Source: Prosopocoilus inquinatus (Eukaryota > Arthropoda > Insecta > Coleoptera > Lucanidae). From it: a stretch of 64,000 bases of DNA. Location of the stretch: NCBI GenBank assembly GCA_036172665.1, contig CM069871.1:1922001-1986000 (forward strand), written 5' to 3'. The notes under the pieces are model-generated. The model worked only from the letters and a program-made list of their open reading frames with translations, made no database searches and had not been told where the DNA came from. Numbering within the stretch: the first letter of the stretch is position 1; each line of letters starts with the position of its first letter. This document shows positions 23,934-35,609 of this stretch, piece by piece. The translations under genes were made by a program, and so were the position numbers.

Positions 23934-24745
23934 ATAACTCAAAAATGCAAATAAAGACTTGCCCCGGATTTTTTCGGTGGACATGGTACGAAGGGGAGGG
24001 GTCTCGAGCTAATCGGGAACACCGTGATAGCATCAAGGGCCGACCGAATAAAAGCCAATGTAAAAATGACATAAAATATCCAAAGCTGAACGCAATTTAA
24101 TCTCTCCGTCGGTCGTAGTTGCATTCAAATTAATAAAACAACTCAAAAATGCAAATCAAGACTTGCCCCTGATTTTTTCGGTGGACATGGTACGAAGGAG
24201 AGGGGTCTCGAACTAATCGAGAACATCGTGATAGCATCAAGGGCCGACCGAATAAAAGCCGATGTAAAAATGACATGATATATCTCAAGGTGAACGCAAT
24301 TTAATCTCTTCGTCGGTGGCAGTTGCATTCAAATAAATAAAATAACTCAAAAATGCAAATCAAGACTTGCTCCGGACTTTTTCGGCGGGTATGGTACGAA
24401 GGAGAGGGATCTCGAACTAATCGAGAACATCGTGATAGCATCAAGGGCCGACCGAATAAAAGCCGATGTAAAAATGACATGATATATCTCAAGGTGAACG
24501 CAATTTAATCTCTCCGTCGGTCGTAGTTGCATTCAAATTAATGAAATAACTCAAAAATGCAAATAAAGACTTGCCTCGCTTTTTTTTTCGGCGGGCATGG
24601 TACGAAGGGGATGGGTCTGAACTAATCCAGAACATCGTGATAGCATCAAGGGACGAGCGAATAAAATCTGACGTAAAAATTACATGAAATATTAAAGATG
24701 AACGCAATTTAATCTCTCCGTCGCGTCGGTCGTACAAAAAAAAAA
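23934..24745. repeat. 204-bp tandem repeat, four units
   Basis: The word AACTCAAAAATGCAAATNAAG starts units near 23934, 24138, 24342 and 24546, a constant 204-bp period, with a partial fifth end near 24745. Later landmarks in each unit are CATCGTGATAGCATCAAGGG and GAACGCAATTTAATCTCTCC. The same end words recur at 25390-25440 and, inverted, at 27690-27780. The array thus shares sequence with the inverted element to its right. Confidence 0.9.
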
Positions 24746-24829
24746 ATTGAAACTCGCTGGATCAGATAGGGCAATCAAATTTGAAATGTAAATAAAACAT
24801 TTTATTTTTATTATGTTTTGGAGTATGAA

Positions 24830-25447
24830 GAAATAGTTATTTGTATCACTATGTCAGAGACTGTATTTTTTGGAGTATGAGCGCGGTCTGTGAGTCCGAG
24901 GCGAAGCAGAGGACCCACAAATGCGGATTCGTTACACCGTGAACCGTCGAAGCCGGCCTCTGGCCGTGGAGTATATTCCACCCCCTGAGGAAATATTACA
25001 CGAACACCAAAATAATACACGCAAAACAACAAGTGATTTATCCAAACTCTTAATAGAAAACGAAGCGTCGCCTACTCGATTTGGAGGAGAGGGGAAAAGC
25101 GAAACAAATAAAAAGAAAAGGATCGGAAATAACCAGCCAACTAAACGAAAACTTGACATAATTAAAAAACCAATGAGATGGTAGGTCGAAGGGAACGTCG
25201 GAGGTTCTAGCGCGAAAATCTACCGCAACCATCGCGAAAAAATACAGGGCACCGCACTTGAAGAGTAAATAAACGTTTAGAAGCCGTTTCCTTAGTCAAA
25301 GTTTAACTTTAATCTTCAGTTTATTCTCATAGAAGCGCTCTCGTGATAGCGTCAAGGGTTAACCGAATTAAAACTGTCGTAAAAACGACATGAAATATCA
25401 AAGGTGAACGCAATTTAATCTCTCCGTCGCGTCGGTCGTATAAAAAG
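24830..25447 (+). repeat. Inverted-repeat arm, left
   Basis: About 620 bp that pair with the reverse complement of 27668-28290. It contains an open frame reading RIRYTVNRRSRPLAVEYI, which recurs in every copy of the family (27.8-30.1 kb). The opposite strand is open too, reading SSFRLVGWLFPILFF. Because both strands stay open and no family is recognised, I treat the frame as a repeat shadow, while noting its conservation. Confidence 0.85.
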
Positions 25448-25449
25448 AA

Positions 25450-27600
25450 ATACAGGGGGTCGATATCGAACTCCTTAGGAACCCCCAGTATAAAGTAAAC
25501 CTGCGCTCGACGGTAGAACGAAATTTAAAAATTAATTAACGTTCGCCTAATCATCTTTGCGATCAATCATTTAAAATTTTATTTAATATATTGTGCCAAA
25601 GGTCGTTTAGTGGTTTTGTTGTTGCTCCGCTTTAAGAAAAATTACCTCAAGAGAAAATCAGTAATAATTTAAAGCCCTGGGATGAGCTCGTCGATTTTCT
25701 GCTGCCTCTTTTTTACTCCCCATGAATTAGGGAATAATAAATGTCTTTTTTAAAAATTTATTTAACCATTCCCTTGCTGAAATTATTAGGCCAGTCTCTG
25801 CCCCCCCCCCCCTAATGGGGTCCAATAAATTCCTCGTAGCACATCTTTGGATTTTATTTGCTTGCACAGTTTCTGAGCCTCGTATCACATCTTTTGATTT
25901 TATTTGCTTGCACAGTTTCTGAGCTTAAAACAACCACGTTTCCAAATATTGGCAGCGTTATTTAAATGTATGAGTATGCACACGTTCTTTCTTATCAAAG
26001 TAGTCACGTAAATTATCGAAATTATCTTTACTGTTCAAGAAATTCTCAGGCTACGCTTTACAAGTGTGTGTGTGTTCAGTAGGTTCCTGTGTACTCTGCG
26101 GAAAGCAAAACAGAACTAACTCCTTCGAGCGTAACAAGTCTCCCAAGTACTTCCGATCAGCGGCGGACGAATTTTATTGTTCGCAGTTTCGCGCGTTGTT
26201 TGGCCAAAGTTCGTTGAACCGACACTTACGTGCTTCCCCCCAAAAAGCAAACATCTCTCACACCCGCCGCCAAATTGTACGAGCACTTACGTGTACATGT
26301 ATTTTAACAACATCTGTTCTATCGGAACGAAGCCGCCTAAAATGGAACCAACCGGTCCGGGTCTCTCTCCCTATTTGGACGCAAATCATTAGGCCGAGAA
26401 GCGACGTCAAAACTTTGTTATTAACACCGCACGAAATTGAAAAAAAAAGAAACAAGAAGAAGAAGAAAAAAAAAGGAAAACGCTTGCTTGCTTGCTTAAC
26501 ACGAACGTTTTTTTTTTACGTGTGTTCCAACAAGCAACCAGCCAGCCAGCGAAATGATAATAAATAAGGAGGCGTCCGAAACGTCAATAAATTGAAAGTG
26601 CCGAATGCAAAAACGAAGACGGGCGGAGGAAGAAAGAAAGAAAGAAAGAAGAAAAAACGGGTCCGATACGTTTTGACACTCTGTTGGCAAGAGCGGCGGC
26701 GGTTCTCATTTAAATTCGCTGAAATTTATGCGGTGCTAATCACGTGCGACATTTACGTGTTGCTACGTGCAATGAAAGTCAGCAACGCGGAGCTAATGTG
26801 CAAGTTAAATTAGTGACGGTACCTGCAATTCGCTGCAATCGCAATTAGCAATCAAATTTGATGGATGATACTCGCAGGTCTTGAAAGCGCCACGCTTCAG
26901 AACAAACCGAAAGTCATTAATTTCTTATTAAATAGAAATTTGTAAACGCTCGGATGTAGCGCAAGCTAAATGAAAAACAATGGCAACGGAGTCATGCTCC
27001 AGCATAATTCGTTTGTTATCCGCCAACACCCCTTTCCTTCCATCGCGAGCTCCGCGTCTGATCGCACGGGTCAAGGCGTCATTTTCTCGCTCTTAAAGTT
27101 ATCCACGGCCTTTGCTACAAATTGTGTGTAAAAGTTTACGATCTTGCCGACATTTCTCTAAGGTTAAATTCCCTCAGATTCACTTCTCAAAAAAAAAAAA
27201 ATAATAATGCATAGACCCGACTTATCCCTCGCTCCTTCTCTCTCTCTCTCTCTTATTCCGTTTCACATTTCCTCTGACGCAGTTGACATATCCTCATCAA
27301 TCATCTTACTGCGTGTCTGCGGCGTGAAAATCAAAGAAGTGCCGCAAGGACCACCAATTTAACATTTGTGTGCATGATATACGACTTCAACAGTAACAAA
27401 CACTTGTTTGCTCTGTTGTTGCAAAAATAAACGCACACCGCCTTTGTAATCCACTTGCCGCCTCTTCTCCTCGTTGCGAATTGTACTTAAACGCCGAGTC
27501 GTCGTAAATGTCAATTATCTCCGGCTGAGAATAAACTAAAGATTAAAGTTAAACTGTGACAAAGAACGGCTTCTAGACGTTTACTGCCTCTTTAAGGGCA
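25450..27600. other. Unique DNA between the inverted arms, no gene called
   Basis: This is the 2.2-kb loop between the arms. It holds a poly-C run at 25801-25812, a small tandem duplication of ATCTTTGGATTTTATTTGCT and a (CT)n run near 27238-27252. The longest frame (26064-26567) starts on a GTG and becomes Lys-rich over a poly-A tract; it matches nothing I recognise and lacks an ATG. Balanced composition at 26700-27150 could be conserved non-coding DNA. Confidence 0.35.
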
Positions 27601-27667
27601 GTGTCTGTACTTGTTGCTTTCTTCACATTCCAAATTTCATTGCGATATCCTATCCTGTGAATTTCAA

Positions 27668-28290
27668 TTTTTTTTTTTATACGATCGACGCGACAGGGAG
27701 ATTAAATTGCGTTCACCTTTGATATTTCATGTCGTTTTTATGACAGTTTTCATTCGGTTGGCCCTTGACGCTATCACTAGAGCGCGCTTCTATGAGAATA
27801 AGCTGAAGATTAAAGTTAAACTGCGACTAAGGAAACGGCTTCTAGACGTTTATTTACTCTTTAAGTGCGGTGCCCTGTATTTTTTCGCGATGGTTGAGGT
27901 AGGTTTTCGCTCTCGAACCTCCGACGTTCCCTTCGACCTACCATCTCGTTGGTTTTTAATTATGTCAAGTTTTCGTTTGGTTGGCTGGTTATTTCCGATC
28001 CTTTTCTTTTTATTTGTTTCGCTTTTCCCCTCTCCTCCAAATCGAGTAGGCGACGCTTCATTTTCTATTAAGGGTTTGGATAAATCACTTGTTGGTTTGC
28101 GTGTATTATTTTGGTGTTCGTGTAATATTTCCTCAGGGGATGGAATATACTCCACGGTCGGAGGCCGGCTTCGACGGTTCACGGTGTAACGAATCCGCAT
28201 TTTTGGATCCTCTGCATCGCCTCGGACTCACAGGCCGCGCTCACACTCGCAAAAATACAGTTTCTGACCTAGTGATACAAATAACTATTT
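27668..28290 (-). repeat. Inverted-repeat arm, right (first unit of the array)
   Basis: Reverse-complement partner of 24830-25447, including the TACGATCGACGCGAC end word, a CGGCTTCTAGACGTTTA word, the TTTTTCGCGATGGTTG word and the region coding (minus strand) for RIRYTVNRRSRPPTVEYI. It runs directly into the tandem array to the right. Confidence 0.85.
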
Positions 28291-30075
28291 TGTTCCGTTT
28301 CGAGCCCGAGCGAAAATATTTTTACGACCCTAATTACCCGGAATTTATCTTACAAAACGTTTATTTCCTTTTTTCATTGTAGGATTTTCAGTGGTGTTAT
28401 AAATGCCGGAAACCAGCTCTTTTTATTTTTAGACGAGTCCAATTGCGTTTTATTTTCGCTCCGGATGACACCTTTCTGTCTGTATTTTTTCGCGAGGGTT
28501 GCGGTTGGTTTTCGCCCTCGACCCTCGGACGGTCTCTTCGACCTACCATCTCATTGGTTTTTAATTATGTCAAGTTTTCGTTTGGTTGGCTGGTTATTTC
28601 CGATCCTTTTCTTTTTATTTGTTTCGCTTTTCCCCTCTCCTCCAAATCGAGTAGGCGACGCTTCATTTTCTATTAAGAGTTTGGATAAATCACTTGTTGT
28701 TTTGCGTGTTTTATTTTGGTGTTCGTGTAATATTTCCTCAGGGGGTGGAATATACTCCACGGCCAGAGGCCGGCTTCGACGGTTCACGGTGTAACGAATC
28801 CGCATTTTTGGATCCTCTGCATCGCCTCGGATTCACAGGCCGCGCTCATACTCGCAAAAATACAGTTTCTGACCTAGTGATACAAATAACTATTTTCTTC
28901 CGTTTCGAGCCCGAGCGAAAATATTTTTACGACCCTAATTACCCGGAATTTATCTTACAAAACGTTTATTTCCTTTTTTCATTGTAGGATTTTCAGTGGT
29001 GTTATAAATGCCGGAAACCAGCTCTTTTTATTTTTAGACGAGTCCAATTGCCTTTTATTTTCGCTCCGGCTGACACCGTTCTGCCTGTATTTTTTCGTTA
29101 TGGTAGCGGTTGGTTTCCGCGCTCGAACCTCGGACCTCGATCTACCACCTCATCAGTTTTTAAATATGTCACGTTTTCGTTTGGTTGGCTAGTAATTCCG
29201 GATCCTTTTCTTTTGGTTTTTTTCGCCTTTTCCCCTTTCCTCAGAACCGAGTTAGAGACACTTCCTTTTCTATTAATTAAGTTCGGGTAGATCATTTTTT
29301 GTTTTGCGTGTACTGTTTTGGTGTTCGTGTAATATTTCCCCAGGGGGCGAAATATACCCCACGGCCAGAGGCCGGTTTCGGCAGTTTACGGTGTAACGAA
29401 TACGGATTTTAATTAACTTAAGGAGGTGAGGCTGCTGAGATTTGACTTCATTTCTAATTTGGTGCCTGTCACTTATGTAACGTTTTCATTTGGTTAGCTG
29501 GTTATTTCCGATCTTTTCTTTTCGTTTATTACGCTTTTTCTCCTCTCCTCCGAACCGAGTTAGCGACCCTTCATTTTCTATTAGGAGTTCGGGTAAATCA
29601 TTTGTTGTTTTGCGTGCACTATTTGGTGTTCGTGTAATATTTCTCCAGGGGGCGAAATATACTCCACGGCCAGAGGCCGGCTTCGGCAGTTTACGGTATA
29701 ACGAATACGGATTATAATTAACTTTAGGAGGTGAGGCTGCTGAGATTTGATTTCTAATTTGGTGCCCGTCACTTATGTCACGTGTTCATTTGGTTGGCTG
29801 ATTAGTCTCGATCCTTTTCTTTTCTTCGTTTTGTTTCGCTTTTTCTCCTCTCCTCCGAACCGAGTTAGCGACACTTCACTTTCCATTAAGAGTTCGGGTA
29901 AATCACTTGTTGTTTTGCGTGTACTATTCTGGTGTTCGTGTATTATTTCCCCAGGGGGCGGAATATACTCCACAGCCAGAGGCCGTCTCCGACGGTTTAC
30001 GGTGTAACGAATCCGGATTCCAGTTAACTTAAGGAGGTGAGGCTGCTGAGATCTGATTTCTAATTTGGTGCCCGT
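28290..30075. repeat. Compound tandem array, 600-bp and 306-bp units
   Basis: The landmark TTCGTGTAATATTTCC followed by CAGGG recurs near 28117, 28723, 29324, 29630 and (as TTCGTGTATTATTTCC) 29935. Successive spacings are about 606, 601, 306 and 305 bp. The long units carry an extra block of about 300 bp with CATCGCCTCGGA and TTTCATTGTAGGATTTTCAG. The short units carry TTAAGGAGGTGAGGCTGCTG instead. The two long units are nearly identical and the short ones somewhat diverged. The minus-strand frame containing YTVNRR or YTVNCR and PLAVEYI is preserved in most units. Confidence 0.85.
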
Positions 30076-30079
30076 CACC

Positions 30080-30800
30080 TTCAAGGCCTTCAGCCTTTTG
30101 TTCAGCTAAAATTTGCGTTGCCCCTCCTTGGTACAGGCTTGATTAAAGTTTAACAGTAATTAGCGCTTTGGGTTTCTTCCCTACTTTTGATTTTTGTATT
30201 GTTTATTGTTGTTTTATCAATAAATGATTATAGTACTTATAATTTGGACGTGTGCGCGTTTTTCTTAGTTTTTCCCGCCCCCCCCCCCCACCCCGAAAAA
30301 AAATGAGTCACGCCCTTTGGATAATATTGCGTAGGTTTGACATAATCCTGACTCATCTTACTGCAGTAGCCGGCGGTATTAAAGTCAATCGTAGGCAGTG
30401 CTAATCTTCTGCCAATCCACCCGGTAGGTAGGAAAGGGTCGATTGGGGGTTGGTGAACTCCTAGGGGTTTTCTTGGAGGGTTGGAGTTATGCATTCTTGT
30501 TTTCTGATGGCCTATCTGAACAGTTTATTTAAAAAAAAAGTGCTACCCCTAAAATCCAATTACGTTACTTAATGAAAATGGAAAATGGCAAGTTAGCGCT
30601 GAAGGAATCCATCAGCTGTCTCGAGCTACAACTCTCAATGATGAGAGGGGCAGGTTAAATCAAATTCAAGGGGCGCCAGAGTGGCTGATTACTACGCCAC
30701 TGTAAAACCGACTCCCAAGTTTCACAGCGTGCGCCAAAATCTCGCGAATTGCTGTCATTTCGTACTAATAAAACATTGTTAGTGCGATTTTCCTTTGAAG
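30080..30800. other. Non-coding stretch right of the compound array
   Basis: It holds a poly-C run near 30279-30292 next to a poly-A run. A block at 30320-30490 has an open minus-strand frame (IGRRLALPTIDFNTAGYC) that could be a decayed element; I cannot place it. I see nothing else. Confidence 0.3.
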
Positions 30801-30995
30801 GGGGAGATCGTACTAACAGAACCTACCTATATAGAAACAATAAGTCCTTTTGGTTATCCTGACGCAAGAGTTGGAGCATCTACATTCCTTCAGGACCCAA
30901 ACCTCGAGAGCTACCACATTGCGCAACAAAAAAATTACGATCAACAAATAGGGGTAACGAACCACCCCCAAGTATACGGCAATATGAATCATTGA
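30801..30995 (+). CDS. Candidate terminal coding exon, unidentified protein
   Basis: A 64-residue frame preceded by a plausible acceptor (GATTTTCCTTTGAAG at 30786-30800) and ended by TGA at 30993-30995. The peptide has balanced, protein-like composition: it opens GEIVLTEPTYIETISPFG, continues with PDARVGASTFLQDP and ends in a Gln/Asn/Tyr/His-rich tail, QVYGNMNH. There is an in-frame stop just upstream of the putative acceptor, so it must be spliced to be coding. I do not recognise the family. It could be the C-terminal tail of a membrane or regulatory protein, or a chance frame. Confidence 0.3.
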   Translation, partial: GEIVLTEPTYIETISPFGYPDARVGASTFLQDPNLESYHIAQQKNYDQQIGVTNHPQVYGNMNH

Positions 30996-30999
30996 TTCT

Positions 31000-32245
31000 A
31001 ACGGAATTGCACAAATTGTCAAGAATCGTTTTAATAACATTTTCCAAAACATACGACAGCAAAAGATGAAAAACGGACAACTTATCCCACTTCTGATTTC
31101 ACAATATAATTTGAACGGATGACAAAATCAAACCGTGATAACGCCGGTACTTCAATATTGATTACTGCAAGCTAGTATGATGTAAGTAAATCGTGCATAA
31201 TTGAATTGAGTAGTTATGTTAATGCACTCGATGATGAGATGGACTAATTCCAAGCGCGGGGTCTTTGATGTTGCCACCGATACAACAAAGATCCTTGTTG
31301 CGTCACGATTAACCGTGTATATCCGTTTGCTATTTGATGTTCGTGCCGCGATGAAACATTGTTTGCAATGCTCCTCCGATGTCCTGTTTATGCAACGCGG
31401 ATACCTACCTGTCATGTGACCTGTCCATGACAAAGCCATAGCTCGTCCGTTTGCCCCCCCATCAAGTGTGTGTAAATAACCGAGGATTAAAACAAACGAT
31501 ATTGAATAATTGTTATCCCCCCAGAGATAACCGCATGCACACATAGAAATTGACTCTGCGATTAACAGCATTCTTTGCTTTGAGTTGTTGAGTGTTATAC
31601 CTACCTTTCGTTTTTGATTTTACTTTTTAATTAAATGGGCGTAAGACAAATTACTATTTTATGTAAAGTATTTACGATTTTGGAATTTTTATTATATTAT
31701 GAATTGCTGCTCGCAGTCTATTTTTTTTTTGTTGTTGTTGTTACTGTTGAAAATCACCGGAGACGTAGGTAGGTAATTGCTGTCTGTATATTTACCGTAG
31801 AACTAAAATTAAACAGAATCTTGTTAATTAAGGTTTATGTATGTATGTGTGTATGTATGTACGTATGTATATGCCGGCGCAACGCAGCGCTGCAGTAGTT
31901 ACCGTTTTAATACTCCGCGGCATCTTTTTTCTTCTTCTTCTTCTTCTTAAAAAGAAGTTTTCTCTTTGCGTGAATCACCCGGAGGTCAGGACCACCTTCG
32001 TCGTAGTAGCCCGCCCGGTTTGCGAAATGTAAATTTTCCTGCCGGATCTGTTCTCAAGTTACTGATGCAATGAAATACTAGTTTTCCCTACCGGTAGATG
32101 TAATCTGCAATTATGGCAGTTTATCAATCTTTTTTGTTTTAATTTTTACTTTTTCTTTTACTTCATTAGATGTTGGTTGCGATACGAATTCTTTCTACAA
32201 TATCGCCTAACAAAAACGTCTACTTACGCCTTTTTACTCGGCTTT
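31000..32245. other. Non-coding stretch with microsatellites
   Basis: A minus-strand ATG frame of 139 codons (31152-31571) matches nothing I recognise and has no supporting splice context. A (TATG)n run lies at 31835-31872 and a (TTC)n run near 31928-31950. Otherwise the sequence appears unique. Confidence 0.3.
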
Positions 32246-32248
32246 ATC

Positions 32249-32810
32249 TACAAGGTGCTGCGTTTTGAACCGCAACATAGAAAATCCCATGGTAATTTTA
32301 ATTTTCTCGAATATTGGCTTCCCTAATTATTTTACGGCAAATTCTCATTTAGGTTTCTTAAAGTGCTGCTCAAGATGAATCTGTCTGCGAAGTTTGAGGA
32401 CTTTTCATTCGCTCAGTTTCGGGATATTAAAAAAAAAAAATTCAAAAATTCAATTTATACCAAACTATCAGCACGGGCATGATCGGTAAATTTTTAAACT
32501 AATTACTGGAAATGTCTTTTTTTTTAAAACGACTGTATTCATTAATTATCTGTTCGTTTTTCACCATCACCGATCAAGGCTGTGCTGATAGTTTAGTATG
32601 AACTGGATTTAGCTACAGAAACTTTTCTAAATATCTTAAAACACAGCGTATGAAAAATTCTCAAACTTCGCAGACGGATTCGTCTTGAAGAATACTTTAA
32701 ATAACCTAAATGGAGTTTTGTTGTAAAATAATTAGCGAAGCCAATATTCGAGCACATTTAAATTAACACGGGATTTCCTATGTTGCGCTTCGAAATGCAG
32801 CACCCTGTAT
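32249..32810. mobile_element. 562-bp foldback MITE with TA flanks
   Basis: Terminal inverted repeats CAAGGTGCTGCGTTTTGAA (left) and TTCGAAATGCAGCACCCTG (right) extend inward as long imperfect arms: AATATTGGCTTC against GAAGCCAATATT, CTGTCTGCGAAGTTTGAG against CTCAAACTTCGCAGACGG, and CTATCAGCAC against GTGCTGATAG. TA dinucleotides flank both ends, as expected for Tc1/mariner-type TA target duplication. There is no transposase frame, so it is non-autonomous. Superfamily assignment is inference from the TA flanks. Confidence 0.75.
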
Positions 32811-32814
32811 AGGG

Positions 32815-33800
32815 TGACTGTGATAGTTATACAATGCTTGAAACCTGTAATCTATGACTACAATAACCAATAAGAGAATAAGATGATCATATCATTGGTT
32901 GTTCTCGAATTGTTGCTGTTTCTGGTACGTAGATCAGTCAGTTCGAGCGACGGTTTCGAGACCACCCTGTATACGTATAGAAAAAGGAAGAATTTCCATG
33001 TGCTGGACCGCATTTCAGATTAATCAATTTTTAAGTCGGGGTATTCTCCCCCACCCAATGAATCAGGCCTGTATGAAGTGGGCGTTGGTAGAGGAATGCG
33101 GGATCCCGTCAAAATTGAATCGTCTTGAGTGGGAGACAGTAACGCGTTCTTGAATTATTTCCTAGATATCCTGCTCGTCCATGTTTCTCTTTCTCTTTCT
33201 CTTTCCTAAAGATCGCGTATTCCCAGTGCTAAAGGTCGAGTACTCTTACCAGATAATTATTGCATCCTGCAACATGGAATTTTTCGAAGAGTCGCAATTA
33301 CTTGTGTAATTAAGTCGGTCGCAGATTAATTACTGCCCTACCTACGCCCACGAGCGCCGCCGATTCCTAAAGCAGCTGTTCTCGTAAACGTTACAAATCG
33401 CGGCGAATGTTCGTGATTTATTAGACGCGAATGACGCAGGTTTCCAATAAAACGCCAAATCGGAAGGCCTTGAAGTTCCCTACGCGCGATTTAATTTTTA
33501 AAGCAAAATTTTCCACCAGCAGATATCATGCGGGCCGGAGCGTTTTATTGGACGAGGACCGAAAAGATTGTAATTGTTTTTGAGTGGCGTTCTCAAGCAG
33601 GCGCTCGGCTTTAACTTTTCATTAAAGTGTCTGTTTGTTGGTTTTTTAGCAAAAACAGAAAGAGCGACGCAAATAGTGTGCCCTTAGTGTATGTATCATC
33701 GACGTTTCAACCTTTTCATGCGTATACACAATGCCATAATAAAAATACTTGTGCAAAAATAATCAAAGTGAAAATTCGACTCAGTATAAATTAGATTTAT
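32815..33800. other. Unique non-coding stretch
   Basis: No gene is recognised. The open frame 32899-33153 starts on a non-ATG codon and resembles nothing known to me. 33320-33620 is balanced unique sequence with CGCCGCCGATTCC and GATTTATTAGACGCG words, possibly conserved non-coding DNA. A (TTTCTC)n run lies at 33184-33206. Confidence 0.3.
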
Positions 33801-33808
33801 GTAAAGTT

Positions 33809-35605
33809 GGGATTAAGTAAGTGCATACTGCAAATCCCTTACGCAGCAAAAGGCCTCGTCACTAGCTCACCAGTGTTACAGTTTAATTCATTGGTTCCTT
33901 TCGTTAACATTTACGTTACAATGCGCAGACGTGTTAACGTGTATCGGGAATCCGCATTTTATGCGATTTCTTTGTTCCAACAGAGAAGTCCGCTTTTCGT
34001 TTTCGCCCTCTCGTTTTGGATTTCTTTGATTCTGTTGTATTTCGCGGATACTTCTCGGATACTTCTCTGACGTGTTAACGTGTACCGAGAATCGTTTCTA
34101 ATTTCACGCGAGATTCTAATTAACTACAGTGTTCACTGGAATTCCTTGCGCCTTGCGAACATGCTGACTTGCGCTAAGCAGCTTTCATCAAGCGGATGAC
34201 CCGTTCTTTTCCCCCGATAAATTGAAAGGTAATTTGAGATTCCGCCGTTTCGGCTATCCGTGTTTTATGCGATTTCTTTGTTCCAACAGAGAAATCCGCT
34301 TTCCGTTTTCGCTTTCTCGTTTTGGATTTCTTTTGGATCTGTTTGTTGTATTTCGCGGATACTTCTCAGACGTGTTAACGTGTACCGGGAATCGTTGCTA
34401 ATTTCACGTGAGATTCTAATTAACTACAGTGTTGACTGGAATTCCTTGCGCCTTGTGAACCTGCTGACTTGCTTTAAACGGCTTTCATCAAGCGGATGAC
34501 CCGTTCTTTGAGAGGTAATTTGAGAGTCCGCCGTTTTGGCTATCCGTACTTTATGCGATTTCTTTGTTCCAACAGAGAAGTCCGCTTTTCGTTTTCGCCC
34601 TCTCGTTTTGGAGTTCTTTTGGTTCTGTTGGTATTTCGCGGATATTTCTCAGACGTGTTAAGGTGTACCGGGTATCGTTGCTAATTTCATGCGAGATTCT
34701 AAATAAGTACAGTGTTTACTGGAGTTCCTTGCGCCTTGTGAACCTGCTGAGTTGCTTTAAATGGTTTTCATCAAGCGGTTGATCCGTTCTTTTCCCGATA
34801 AATCGAAAAGTAATTCGAGAGTCCGCCGTTTTGGCTATCCGTGGTTTATGCGATTTCTTTGTTCCAACAGAAAAGTTCGCTTTTCGTTTTCGTCCTCACG
34901 TTTTGGATTTCTTTTGGTTCTGTTGGTTGTATTTCGCGGATACTTCTCAGACGTGTTAACGTGTATCGGAAATCATTCCTAATTTCACGCGAGATTCTAA
35001 TTAATTACAGTGTTTATTGGAATTCCTTGCGCCTTGTAAACCGGCTGAGTTGCTTTAAACTGCTTTCGTCAAGTGGACGACCCGTTCTTTTCCCGATAAA
35101 TTGAGAGTCCGCCGTTTCGGCTATCCGTGGTTTATGCGATTTCCTTGTTCCAATAGAAAAGTCCGCTTTTCGTTTTCGCTTTCTCGTTTGGAGCTTTCCT
35201 TCGCGTTCTGTTTTATTTCGCGGATAATTCTCCGTCGATTATCGCATCCCGAAGGTGGATCAAGTGCAACGAAGGTCGAATATGTGAGGGCATTGCTAAG
35301 GTCACGGACCTCCGGCAGTTGGCAAGTATCGACGTACACGAAAGTCGACGTGCCGACGTGAGGTGTCGACACTGCGTGACAGCTCTCTTACGACTTTCGC
35401 CGAACGTAATGTACTTAATGCATGTTTGTATATAACGCAGATATATCGGAACTTGTTTGTACATTCAGTTTAATGTTGCCTCGAATAAATTAAAATGCGT
35501 TATAGTTAAGTCTGACAGAGAACGGAAAACATTTCCTGCGCGGTTATTTTCCGCAGCAAGTCTTTTGCTGCGTAAGGCACCTGCAGTATGCACTTAAGTA
35601 ATCCA
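33809..35605. mobile_element. 1.8-kb TIR element carrying a 300-bp internal satellite
   Basis: Terminal inverted repeats of about 45 bp bound the unit: left AAGTGCATACTGCAAATCCC then TTACGCAGCAAAAG, right CTTTTGCTGCGTAAGG then TGCAGTATGCACTT. Between them the word GACGTGTTAACGTGTA or its variants marks tandem units near 34068, 34368, 34651 and 34951 (about 300, 283 and 300 bp), with a shortened unit starting near 33927. Each unit contains CGCGAGATTCTAATTAA, TTCCTTGCGCCTTG and TTTATGCGATTTC. No transposase frame is present. A loose end fragment of the same TIR occurs at 40107-40195. Confidence 0.75.
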
Positions 35606-35609
35606 AATT

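Noticed and set aside
26064..26567. 167-codon plus-strand frame
   Set aside because: It begins on GTG with no usable ATG, contains a poly-Lys run from a poly-A tract, and has no recognisable domain or splice context.
31152..31571. 139-codon minus-strand ATG frame
   Set aside because: No recognisable family, no repeat conservation and a competing plus-strand frame; length is compatible with chance.
33927..35230. Repeated direct units considered as a CRISPR-like array
   Set aside because: Units are 283-300 bp with no short palindromic repeat and spacer structure, and the genome is eukaryotic; this is a satellite within a TIR element.
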